Source: Phycisphaeraceae bacterium (GTDB lineage: Bacteria > Planctomycetota > Phycisphaerae > Phycisphaerales > UBA1924). Taken from it: a stretch of 64,000 bases of DNA. Position numbers and translations under genes: made by a program. Location: assembly GCA_015200025.1 (NCBI GenBank), contig CP054186.1, positions 1,302,001 through 1,366,000 of the forward strand, read 5' to 3'. Shown here one piece after another: positions 57,321 to 64,000 of this stretch (within the stretch, counting starts at the first letter, position 1; every line of letters starts with the position of its first letter). Under the pieces are notes generated by a model, which was given only the letters and a program-made list of their open reading frames with translations, did not search any database and was not told the origin of the DNA.

Positions 57321-58807
57321 CCCGCCGGCCGCTCGATCAGCGCGTGCCCGTACGACCCGAGTTCAACCACGACCGCGTCGTCGCTCATCCCGCGCCGCGG
57401 CTTCACCCGGACGGTCGTCGGCTGTTCCGTCAGATTGACCGCCGACAGCACGCGGCGGTCCGCCGTCCACCGTTCGCACGCCCACACCCCGGGGTGCCCC
57501 GTCGGCGCCGGCGCGTACGCCCCGCGCCGCAGCGCGGCGTCCGAACGCCTCAGCGCGATCAACCCGCGCAGCGTTTCGAGCGGCGAACCCGCGACCCCCT
57601 CCTGTTCCTCCACGCTCCGCCCGTCGCCGTCGCACGAGCGTCTGGGTACGCGGCGTTCCGCGGCGGTGAGCGCGTCGAAGCCCGCCATCGGCGGGCCCGC
57701 GCGGGCCTTCCACTTGAACGGCTCGCGCCGCGGCAGGTCGTTCGCGTCGCCGCCCACGTTCACCCCCTCGCCCACCATCCCCACCTCGTCGCCCGCGTAG
57801 ATCATCGGCGGGAACGGCTGGAACATCAGCCACGCCCACGCGGCCCGCAGCGCCCGCGCGTCACCGACCACGCCCGCGAGCCGGTCCACGTCATGGTCGC
57901 CCAGCGACGCGACGAAGCTCGATCCGATCGAACGCCCCGCCGGCACGCGGCGGAGCGCCCGCATCACGCCCGCGTGCAAGCGCCACGCCATCCCCGACGC
58001 GAGCCCCGATCGGCCCGCGAACTGGAGCGGCTTGGCCAGCACCGCGTCGTGCGCGGGCAGCAGGTCCTCGCCGTGCGATTCCCACCGCGCCGGTTCGGCG
58101 ATCGAGATCACCCGCGGCGCGCTCGCCCGCAGCACCCGACGCCAATCGGCCCAGAACGGCTCGAGGTGGTACCCCCACCCGTCCGCCGACGCCGGCCCGT
58201 GCGGGAACCGCGCCCACACGTGATCGAGCCTGAACCCGTCCACCCCGCGCGAGGCCCATAGCCCGGTCCACGCGTCGATCAGCGCCCTGGGGCCCGCCCT
58301 GCGGAGGTCCCAGTGCACCAGCTCGGCCTCCCCGCCGTTCCACGTCGTGTAGCGGTATCCCGCGAACTCGCCCCGCGCCGGGTCGGTCACGGCCAACCAC
58401 CGCGACCACCGCCCCCCTTTCGGCCCGAGCCTCGCTCGTTCCACGAACCCCGACGACCCCGACACCCCGTAGACCACCAGATCGAGGATGACCTTGAGCC
58501 CGGCGCCGTGGGCCGACGACACGAAGGCGTCGAAGTCGGCCTCGCTCCCGAGCCTTGGGTTCACGCGGTCGGCGAACCCGTGCTGATACCCGTGGTACGC
58601 GGGGCTGGGGAAGATCGGGGTGAGCCACACGCCGGTCACCCCGAGCCCGGCCAGGTAGGGCACGGCGTCGGTGAGCCCGCGGAAGTCGCCCAGCCCGTGC
58701 GGATTGTCCGCAGAGCCCCGCCCCGCTCGGTACGCCACCGGCATGACCTGGTAGAACACCTCGCCCGAGAGGTCAGCCCAACCACCCGGGACCGGCACCC
58801 CACTCAT
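57317..58807 (-). CDS. GH13 alpha-amylase family glycoside hydrolase
   Basis: 496 residues; ATG at 58807 with GGAGGG upstream. The longer frame is only the antisense-free reading of tRNA-Leu. The (beta/alpha)8 barrel motifs: LTPIFPSPAYHGYQ (region V/I), GLKVILDLVVYG, DGFRLDHVWARF (nucleophile Asp), ISIAEPARW (acid/base Glu), and LGDHDVDRLAG (transition-state Asp, in place of NHD). The C-terminal beta domain is short (about 430-496). No signal peptide, so cytoplasmic. Such enzymes act on maltodextrins, sucrose or trehalose; the specificity is not clear. The gene starts 25 bp after the tRNA 3' end, with no promoter visible between. Confidence 0.82.
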   Translation of the reverse strand: MSGVPVPGGWADLSGEVFYQVMPVAYRAGRGSADNPHGLGDFRGLTDAVPYLAGLGVTGVWLTPIFPSPAYHGYQHGFADRVNPRLGSEADFDAFVSSAHGAGLKVILDLVVYGVSGSSGFVERARLGPKGGRWSRWLAVTDPARGEFAGYRYTTWNGGEAELVHWDLRRAGPRALIDAWTGLWASRGVDGFRLDHVWARFPHGPASADGWGYHLEPFWADWRRVLRASAPRVISIAEPARWESHGEDLLPAHDAVLAKPLQFAGRSGLASGMAWRLHAGVMRALRRVPAGRSIGSSFVASLGDHDVDRLAGVVGDARALRAAWAWLMFQPFPPMIYAGDEVGMVGEGVNVGGDANDLPRREPFKWKARAGPPMAGFDALTAAERRVPRRSCDGDGRSVEEQEGVAGSPLETLRGLIALRRSDAALRRGAYAPAPTGHPGVWACERWTADRRVLSAVNLTEQPTTVRVKPRRGMSDDAVVVELGSYGHALIERPAG

Positions 58808-58831
58808 GGACCCTCCGGCGTGACTCGCCAA

Positions 58832-58915
58832 TGCGGGCGACAGGGATCGAACCTGCAAGGCCTTTCGGCCACGGGAACCTAAATCCCGCGCGTCTGCCAG
58901 TTCCGCCACGCCCGC
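58832..58915 (-). tRNA. tRNA-Leu (anticodon UAG)
   Basis: 84 nt on the minus strand. The acceptor stem GCGGGCG pairs with CGCCCGC (discriminator A). The anticodon loop TTTAGGT gives UAG. The variable arm is GTGGCC-GAAA-GGCC type, expected for a class II tRNA, and the T-loop is GGTTCGATCCC. The 3' CCA is not encoded. Confidence 0.93.
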
Positions 58916-58923
58916 TCCCAGTG

Positions 58924-58929
58924 ATCCTA
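58924..58929 (-). promoter_or_regulatory. Candidate -10 box of tRNA-Leu
   Basis: TAGGAT lies 8 nt before the tRNA 5' end, so transcription would start at about the mature 5' end. No convincing -35. Confidence 0.4.
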
Positions 58930-58949
58930 GCCCGTGCCGCGGACCGACT

Positions 58950-58955
58950 TATGAT
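58950..58955 (+). promoter_or_regulatory. Candidate -10 box of DoxX gene
   Basis: TATGAT (5 of 6), about 24 nt before the ATG at 58979, gives a short leader that still contains the Shine-Dalgarno GAGGG (58966-58970). Confidence 0.4.
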
Positions 58956-58978
58956 CTGTGGTTCCGAGGGCCATCACC

Positions 58979-59596
58979 ATGCGTCCGGGCTCGGGTCTTG
59001 GGTTCGCGTCCGTCCTTATGCGCCTCACGCTGGGCGCGGTCTTTCTGTGGGCCGGGCTCGCCAAGATCGCGGGCCGCGTGGAGCCCGCCGCGGACGACGC
59101 CGCCCGGCTGGTCGCCGTCGGCGTCTCGCCCGTCACCACGGACACCACCGCGGTCCGCCGCATGCACGCCGCCGTGACGCTGCCCCTGCTCCGGGCGGCC
59201 ACGCCCGTGTCCGTCGGCGACCGCCCCGCGCTGGTCGCCTGGCCCGACTGGGCCGCCGGGAAGCAGGCCCCCCGCCTCGCGTGGGCCGCCTCGATCGCCG
59301 ACCTGGTCTTCGGGGTTTTCCTCATCCTCGGGATACTGACCCGCCTGGCCTCGCTCGGGGTGGCGTTCCACGCCGCCGCGGGGATCTGGCTCACCGTGCT
59401 GGCCCCCGCGATCCAGGCCCGCGACACCGTGCTGCGGTTCCTGCCCAACCGCCACGCCTGGGACATGGAGTTCTGGATGCCCCACGCCGGGCTGCTCGCC
59501 CTCCTGACCCTCGCGCTCGCGTTGGTGTTCATCGGCCCCGGACCCGCGTCCATGGACCGAGCCCTGTTCCGTCAGACCCCTCCCCCTTCGCCTTGA
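58979..59596 (+). CDS. DoxX family membrane protein
   Basis: 205 residues; ATG at 58979 with GAGGG 8 nt upstream. Four membrane helices typical of DoxX: LMRLTLGAVFLWAGLAKI (the LGxxFxxAGxxKI signature), a segment around LADLVFGVFLILGI (read as ASIADLVFGV), ASLGVAFHAAAGIWLTVL, and HAGLLALLTLALALVFIG. A periplasmic loop of about 80 residues separates helices 1 and 2. Members are linked to redox or thiol stress, but function is poorly known. It is followed 1 bp later by the vWA-like gene. Confidence 0.8.
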   Translation: MRPGSGLGFASVLMRLTLGAVFLWAGLAKIAGRVEPAADDAARLVAVGVSPVTTDTTAVRRMHAAVTLPLLRAATPVSVGDRPALVAWPDWAAGKQAPRLAWAASIADLVFGVFLILGILTRLASLGVAFHAAAGIWLTVLAPAIQARDTVLRFLPNRHAWDMEFWMPHAGLLALLTLALALVFIGPGPASMDRALFRQTPPPSP

Positions 59597-59597
59597 C

Positions 59598-60788
59598 ATG
59601 ATCCCCCGCGCCGACACCACCCGTCCCGATCGCGCACGCCACTCCGTCCTGATCCTCTCGGTCGCGTGCTCCGTGGCCGTTCACGCCGCCCTCACCTACA
59701 CCCTCAGCCGCTGGCCCGGCGCGCTGCCGCACGGCCCGATCACCGACACCCCGGGCGAAGCGCCGGTGCTCACCCTCGCGTTCGACCGTCCCGCGCCCGA
59801 ACCCTCCCCCACGCCACCACCCGAGCCACCCCCGACGCTGCCCCCGGTCCAGCCCGACCCACCACCGCCCGAGCCGAGCCCCGTACCGACCGTGCCACCT
59901 CCCACGCCGCCTCAACCGACTCCGACCGCCGCGCCGGCGTTCGAGCCCTCGCCGATCGTCGCCCCGGCCTCGACGGCGGACTCCCCGGCCGATCCGTCGC
60001 CGGCGCCCGCCGAGCCGACCCCCGCGCCGCGAGCGCCCACGCCGTCGCGCACCGCCCCGGTGTCGTCGAGTCCCGGCACCCCCAACGCCGGCGCCCCCAC
60101 CGCCGACGAGCCCTCGCACGCCGACGCCCGATTCACCGCCGACTTCGCGGGCGTCAAGGCCGAGCGTGCCCGCCGCGTTGTGTACGCGGTGGACGTGTCC
60201 GCGGTGATGATCCCCACGCTCCCGGACGTGTTCGCCGCGTTGTCGCAGAGCGTCGCCCGGCTCGACCCGGACCAGGAGTTCCAGGTGGTCCTCTTCCGCG
60301 ACCCGATCCAGGTCGAGGGGAGCCCGGCCGACTCCGCTGACCTGGCCTCGTGGCTCGCCGAGGGCGCGATCCGTCCGGGCGACCGCCCCTCGCTCCTCCG
60401 CGCCACTCCGACGAACAAAGCGCTGCTCAAACCCGCGCTCGACGCGGTGAACCCGGGCGGGCCGAGCAACCCCATCTCCGGGCTCCGCCGGGCGCTCGCG
60501 CTGCGGCCCCAGGTCGTGTTCTTGTTCTCCAGCGGGATCCGCCGGTCCGGGACGACGTGGGGCGTTGGGCCCGAGGAGACGCTCCAGGAACTCGAACGCC
60601 TCAACGCCCCCGACCCTCGCACCGCCCGCCGCCCGGTGGTCATCAAGACCATCGAGTTCCGAGTCTCTGACACCGCCGACCCCTCCGCCCTGATGCGCAA
60701 GATCGCCGAGGCCCACGGCGACGGGCCCGCGGCGTACACGCCCGTCACGCGCGACGACCTCCGCCGTGCCGCCCGGCGCGGGCCTTAA
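59598..60788 (+). CDS. Proline-rich membrane-anchored vWA-like protein
   Basis: 396 residues starting 1 bp after doxX. One N-terminal membrane helix (about 16-37: HSVLILSVACSVAVHAALTY) is followed by a Pro/Glu-rich periplasmic stretch (about 65-160), a layout seen in TonB-like proteins. The C-terminal half (about 190-396) resembles a von Willebrand A fold: RRVVYAVDVSAVM, EFQVVLFRD, RPQVVFLFSSG and RRPVVIKTIEF. The MIDAS motif DxSxS is degenerate (DVSAV), so classical metal binding is doubtful. It could connect envelope layers; this is an inference from the architecture. Confidence 0.65.
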   Translation: MIPRADTTRPDRARHSVLILSVACSVAVHAALTYTLSRWPGALPHGPITDTPGEAPVLTLAFDRPAPEPSPTPPPEPPPTLPPVQPDPPPPEPSPVPTVPPPTPPQPTPTAAPAFEPSPIVAPASTADSPADPSPAPAEPTPAPRAPTPSRTAPVSSSPGTPNAGAPTADEPSHADARFTADFAGVKAERARRVVYAVDVSAVMIPTLPDVFAALSQSVARLDPDQEFQVVLFRDPIQVEGSPADSADLASWLAEGAIRPGDRPSLLRATPTNKALLKPALDAVNPGGPSNPISGLRRALALRPQVVFLFSSGIRRSGTTWGVGPEETLQELERLNAPDPRTARRPVVIKTIEFRVSDTADPSALMRKIAEAHGDGPAAYTPVTRDDLRRAARRGP

Positions 60789-60806
60789 GCGCCCGACGCG
60801 AGCGGC

Positions 60807-60812
60807 TACACT
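60807..60812 (+). promoter_or_regulatory. TACACT -10-like box, leaderless start of tmk
   Basis: TACACT ends 6 nt before the GTG at 60819. Confidence 0.45.
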
Positions 60813-60818
60813 CGCCGC

Positions 60819-61556
60819 GTGACCCCCCTCGCCGACATCGCCGACCGCCTCCGCGGTGCTTTCATCGCGCTCGAAGGGGCCGACGGCTCGGGCAAATCCA
60901 CCCAGATCGACCGCCTGCTCAAGCACCTCGCCTCGCTGGGGCTTTGCGTCTGCCACGTCCGCGAGCCGGGGGGCACCGCCGTGGGCGAGCAGGTCCGCGC
61001 CGTCCTCCTGAGCACCAACAACGAGATGTCCCCGGTCTGCGAGATGCTCCTCTACATGGCCTCTCGCGCCCAGCTCGTCCACGAGCGCATCGCCCCCGCC
61101 CTCGCCCAAGGCCACACCGTCCTCGCCGACCGCTTCGTCTCCTCCACCCTCGCGTACCAGGGCGCCGGCGCCGGTCTCCCCGAACGCGACATCCTCGACG
61201 TCGCCCGCGTTGCGACCTCCGGCTACTCCCCCGACCTCATCGTCGTCTTTGACGTCGACGCCACCACCGCCGCCCAGAGAACCCGCGGCGCCTCCCCCAA
61301 GTCCGCCAAGTCCGCCAAATCCACCGCCCCGGGCGTCACGCTCTTCGACGACCGGATCGAGCAGCGCGGGCTGGACTTCCAAGAGCGTGTCCGGCGCAGT
61401 TACCTCGATCAGGCCGCCCGCGAGCCCGCCCGCCACCTGGTCGTCGACGCCCGCGGCACCCCCGATCAGGTCTGGGGCGCCCTGTGCCGGGGCCTGCACG
61501 AGTGGGCCTCCGCGAGGCCACCGGGGCATCTCCCTCACCCCCCGCGTCGCCCCTGA
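60819..61556 (+). CDS. tmk: Thymidylate kinase
   Basis: Phosphorylates dTMP to dTDP. 245 residues from GTG 60819. P-loop EGADGSGKST (19-28), REPGGTAVGEQVR, and VLADRFVSSTLAYQG (the DR(Y/F) motif) are all conserved. Between the LID and the C-terminal helix there is a Lys/Ser-rich insertion (SPKSAKSAKS) where E. coli-type enzymes have a compact Arg-rich LID. The C-terminal tail is Pro/His-rich. A 242-bp gap with no evident gene separates it from the next ORF. Confidence 0.92.
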   Translation: MTPLADIADRLRGAFIALEGADGSGKSTQIDRLLKHLASLGLCVCHVREPGGTAVGEQVRAVLLSTNNEMSPVCEMLLYMASRAQLVHERIAPALAQGHTVLADRFVSSTLAYQGAGAGLPERDILDVARVATSGYSPDLIVVFDVDATTAAQRTRGASPKSAKSAKSTAPGVTLFDDRIEQRGLDFQERVRRSYLDQAAREPARHLVVDARGTPDQVWGALCRGLHEWASARPPGHLPHPPRRP

Positions 61557-61798
61557 ACCCGGCCCGGATTATCGGCCCGCCGCGCGACGCCCCGGATTCA
61601 CGCGCCGCCCCGACCCTCGCCGATCGCTCCTTGCGGTGGGCGGACCGTCGCGTCCGCATGGTGGAGTCAAAGGCCATGAATCTCCGGGATATCCCCTCCA
61701 AAGCGCCCCCCACGGGCGGACCCTCCCTGATCTCAGGCCCGTTTCAATCCGATGCTCACCTGGCGCGACGGCACCCCGCCGCGGAAAGGAAGCCGGCG

Positions 61799-62026
61799 AT
61801 GAAACATACCCTGCGACTGGTCACCGACGACACCGCGGAGGACACGGCCCGCTCGCTCCCGTTCCCGGACCGCCGGTTCCACGCCCCGGCCACCAACCCC
61901 TGGGCCCTGGGCTCGATCCCCAACGCCGAGGCCGCCCTCGAAGAAACGCAGCGCCGCCTCGACCGACTCCGCGACATGCTGCTGGGCGCCCATCAGCGTC
62001 ACGACGACCGGCCCTCGGCCGCCTGA
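61799..62026 (+). CDS. Small protein, unknown function
   Basis: 75 residues from ATG 61799, which has AAGGA 8 nt upstream; an in-frame ATG at 61676 and a further-upstream start would add a low-complexity stretch. Charged, with a C-terminal helix (EAALEETQRRLDRLRDMLLG) that could pair as a coiled coil. No homology recognised. It is convergent with the phosphatase gene, 20 bp away. Confidence 0.45.
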   Translation: MKHTLRLVTDDTAEDTARSLPFPDRRFHAPATNPWALGSIPNAEAALEETQRRLDRLRDMLLGAHQRHDDRPSAA

Positions 62027-62046
62027 CCGCCGCCCGGGTCCGACCG

Positions 62047-63741
62047 TCAGCGCCGCGCCGCCTCCGTCACACGCATCACCACCAGCGTCTCGTCGTCCAC
62101 GCGGTTCGACAACCCCGTGAACCGACGCACCTCCCACTGGATCAGGTCCAGCACGCGGGCCGCGGGGGCCTCGGGCTCCTGCGTCAGGATGTCCAGCACC
62201 GCTTTGCGGAGCCGCTTCTTCCCGAACTTCTCGCGGTTGAAACTCGTCGCGTCCGTCACCCCGTCCGTGTACGCGATGAACACGTCCCCCGGGCGCAGGT
62301 CGAACACCGCGCGCTGGTACCGCTGCGAGCGGTCCACGCCCACCACCATCCCCCCCACCGAGAGCTCGTCGATCTCCGTCGTGTTGGGCGCCCGGTGCTT
62401 CGGCACGTGCACCACCCACGGCGGGTCGTGCCCCGCGCAGCAATACGTCAGCCTCATCGTCGAGGGGTCCACCACCCCGTACCACAGCGTCGCGAACTCG
62501 TTGTCCAGCGTGTCCCGGCACAACGCCGCGTTCACCCGCGACACCACCGTGTCCAGGTCGTAGACCTCTTCGGCGTGCGCCCGCAGGCTCGCCCGCACCG
62601 CGCTCATCAGCAGCGCCGCCGCGATCCCCTTCCCCACCACGTCCCCCACCACGATCCCCAGGTGCCCGTTGAGCTCCAGGAAATCGTAGAAATCCCCGCC
62701 CAACTCGAAACTCGGGATGTACCGCGCCGCCACGTCCAGCCCGGGGACCTGCGGCACCCGCGACGGGAGCATCCGACGCTGCACGTCCGCCGCCAGCTGC
62801 ACCTGGCGCTGGATCCGACGCTCCTCCTCCTGCAGCCTCAGGAGACGGGCCTGCTCGACCGCCACCGCCGCGTGCTGCGCGATCGAGCTCAGCAGCCTCC
62901 GGTCCGCTTCCGTGAAACTCCGCGGTTCCCGCGAGTACAGGCGGATCACGCCCAGCGGCCTCCCGTGGAAAATCAGCCCCGCCTGGATCGCCGAGACCAG
63001 CCCCTCCTCCTCGATCAGCCCCTTGATCTGCGTCCGACTGTCCGTCCGGAGGTCCTCCGACACCACCACCTCGCCCGACATCGCGAGCCGGTCGAAGACC
63101 CGGTCCTTCGAGAGCGGCGTCGGGCAATCGAGCCACCGCCTCGACAGGTTCTTGGACACCTTGTAGATCAGGTCTTCCTCGCTCGAGCCCGAGAGCCCGT
63201 CGGCGTCCTCCTTGAGCAGCACCACCGAGCCCGCGCTGAGGTCCAGCACGTCCATCGCCGTCTCGATCGACGATTCGAGCACCCGGTCGGTCCCCTGGGC
63301 GTGCGAGAGCATCTGCGTGAGCCGGAAGAGCGCCGAGAGCTCTTTGACCTTGTGGCGCAGCTCCAGCTCGTGCTCGCACAACTCCGCCGACGTCTTCGAG
63401 ACGTAGTACACCACCGACTCGAGCGCCCGCCGGGCCCCCTCGCGGAGCGTCGGCTCCCCGGGCTCGATCACCAGCGCGCCGATCGTCTCCTCCGACACCA
63501 CCAGCGGCACCGAGACCGACCCCGGCGCGGGGTCCTCGGGCCCGGCCTCCCCCGTCCTCGCCACGACCCGGCCCGCACGGTCGCGCAGCTCCACACGAAC
63601 CCCCACCAGCCGGCTGATCTCCCCGCACAGCGACGCCAGCGAGCCGTCCGTGATGAACTCACGGATCGAGAGCCCCCCCGCCGGCCCGGTCGGGGCCGCC
63701 GTGGTGTCCGGCTTCGCGCCCTCGATCGTCGTCGGCTTCAT
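62047..63741 (-). CDS. GAF-domain SpoIIE/PP2C-type serine phosphatase
   Basis: A cytoplasmic regulatory phosphatase of 564 residues from ATG 63741. An N-terminal GAF-like domain (about 25-115) and a second GAF domain (about 140-300; GSVVLLKEDADG, GRPLGVIRLYSREP) precede a coiled linker. The PP2C-SpoIIE core (about 330-564) has the metal sites GGDFYDF, VVGDVVGKGIAAALLM, YCCAGHDPPW, IAYTDGVTDA and DDETLVVM. Such enzymes usually dephosphorylate anti-anti-sigma factors, but no STAS or HATPase gene is adjacent. The start overlaps the upstream gene's stop (ATGA), so the two are coupled. Shares the GAF theme with the FHA kinase at 41 kb. Confidence 0.9.
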   Translation of the reverse strand: MKPTTIEGAKPDTTAAPTGPAGGLSIREFITDGSLASLCGEISRLVGVRVELRDRAGRVVARTGEAGPEDPAPGSVSVPLVVSEETIGALVIEPGEPTLREGARRALESVVYYVSKTSAELCEHELELRHKVKELSALFRLTQMLSHAQGTDRVLESSIETAMDVLDLSAGSVVLLKEDADGLSGSSEEDLIYKVSKNLSRRWLDCPTPLSKDRVFDRLAMSGEVVVSEDLRTDSRTQIKGLIEEEGLVSAIQAGLIFHGRPLGVIRLYSREPRSFTEADRRLLSSIAQHAAVAVEQARLLRLQEEERRIQRQVQLAADVQRRMLPSRVPQVPGLDVAARYIPSFELGGDFYDFLELNGHLGIVVGDVVGKGIAAALLMSAVRASLRAHAEEVYDLDTVVSRVNAALCRDTLDNEFATLWYGVVDPSTMRLTYCCAGHDPPWVVHVPKHRAPNTTEIDELSVGGMVVGVDRSQRYQRAVFDLRPGDVFIAYTDGVTDATSFNREKFGKKRLRKAVLDILTQEPEAPAARVLDLIQWEVRRFTGLSNRVDDETLVVMRVTEAARR

Positions 63742-64000
63742 TTCGTCGGCGACGCGCCCGCCCCCTCTACCCCGACCGCCTCGACGCCGTCCAACCCTTC
63801 GCCGAGCCACACCCCGCGGAGGAACATCGCCAGGCGGTCCGCCGAGGGGTCGGGCGACCCGGTCTGCGCGTCGAGCGCCGCCAGCCCGCGACGCACCGCC
63901 GACTCGTCGCCCGTCTGAAACCCCACGTACGCCAGCAGCAGCCCCACGTCCCGCGTCGACATCACCGAGGCGATCGGGTCGTCGACCCCACGCCCTTCGA
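63738..64000 (-). CDS. C-terminal fragment of a protein cut by the right edge
   Basis: The frame is open to the window end, so the start lies beyond 64000; the ATG near 63965 is probably internal. The visible 86 residues (STRDVGLLLAYVGFQTGDESAVRRGLAAL) have a tetratricopeptide-like helix pair, consistent with a TPR protein, but this is weak. Its stop overlaps the start of the phosphatase gene, which suggests a shared operon and perhaps a regulatory role. Confidence 0.5.
   Translation of the reverse strand, partial: EGRGVDDPIASVMSTRDVGLLLAYVGFQTGDESAVRRGLAALDAQTGSPDPSADRLAMFLRGVWLGEGLDGVEAVGVEGAGASPTK

Noticed and set aside
58808..58909. N-terminal extension of the GH13 protein (MAELADARDLGSRG)
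   Set aside because: This is the translation of tRNA-Leu, a classic false extension. The ATG at 58807 has a proper Shine-Dalgarno.
61557..61798. A gene or RNA between tmk and the small ORF
   Set aside because: Only a short inverted repeat (GCGGAC/GTCCGC, 61640-61657) and open but featureless frames are present.

Overview
The window is very GC-rich (about 70% by eye) and densely coded. It looks like a chromosomal segment of a planctomycete, most likely of class Phycisphaerae. Three things point there: seven secreted proteins ending in the paired dockerin-like module with a C-terminal Gly-Cys ('GC-type dockerin'), a small basic protein of the Chlamydiae/Verrucomicrobia/Planctomycetes superphylum, and an FHA-GAF-histidine kinase layout. 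This placement is inference from gene content. I saw no rRNA, CRISPR array, insertion sequence or prophage. One tRNA gene, tRNA-Leu(UAG), is present.

Layout. 1-4.0 kb: the C-terminal part of a type VI secretion TssM (cut by the window edge) overlapping a TagF-like gene. 4.1-12.3 kb: a two-partner secretion pair (TpsB pore, 1896-residue TpsA exoprotein) with its own promoter, a structured leader and a strong terminator. 12.3-17.1 kb: a GH35-type beta-galactosidase, divergent from a tight sbtA-purE-purK operon that joins a bicarbonate importer to the bicarbonate-using step of purine synthesis. 17.1-25.7 kb: a dockerin protein, an HtrA-like lipoprotein protease with a catalytically dead paralogue, an orphan solute-binding protein, an M20 amidohydrolase and a UvrC without its HhH tail. 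25.7-35.7 kb: a minus-strand cluster of secreted proteins, six of them with GC-type dockerins (phytase-like, agmatine-deiminase-like, EEP nuclease-like, propeller-like). 35.8-48.3 kb: mostly minus-strand housekeeping and envelope genes (truA, a gingipain-like secreted protein, a lipoprotein, holA, SDR-PEGA-lptB, DUF4870, YihY, pseudouridine synthase), with the plus-strand FHA-GAF kinase in between. 48.4-51.4 kb: a 1000-residue coiled-coil protein built from 14 copies of a 47-residue repeat. 51.4-64 kb: pheA, a membrane protein, osmC, nuoI, the small basic protein, an aminotransferase, a GH13 enzyme behind tRNA-Leu, DoxX, a vWA-like protein, tmk and a SpoIIE/PP2C phosphatase.

The most general signal is regulatory. 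At least 15 genes have a TANNNT -10-like box only 5-10 nt before the start codon and no Shine-Dalgarno sequence, which suggests widespread leaderless transcription. The secreted dockerin proteins instead carry good Shine-Dalgarno sequences and real 5' leaders. The most interesting candidates are the bicarbonate-transport/purine operon, the 47-residue coiled-coil repeat protein, and the dockerin cluster, whose cysteines vary as pairs.
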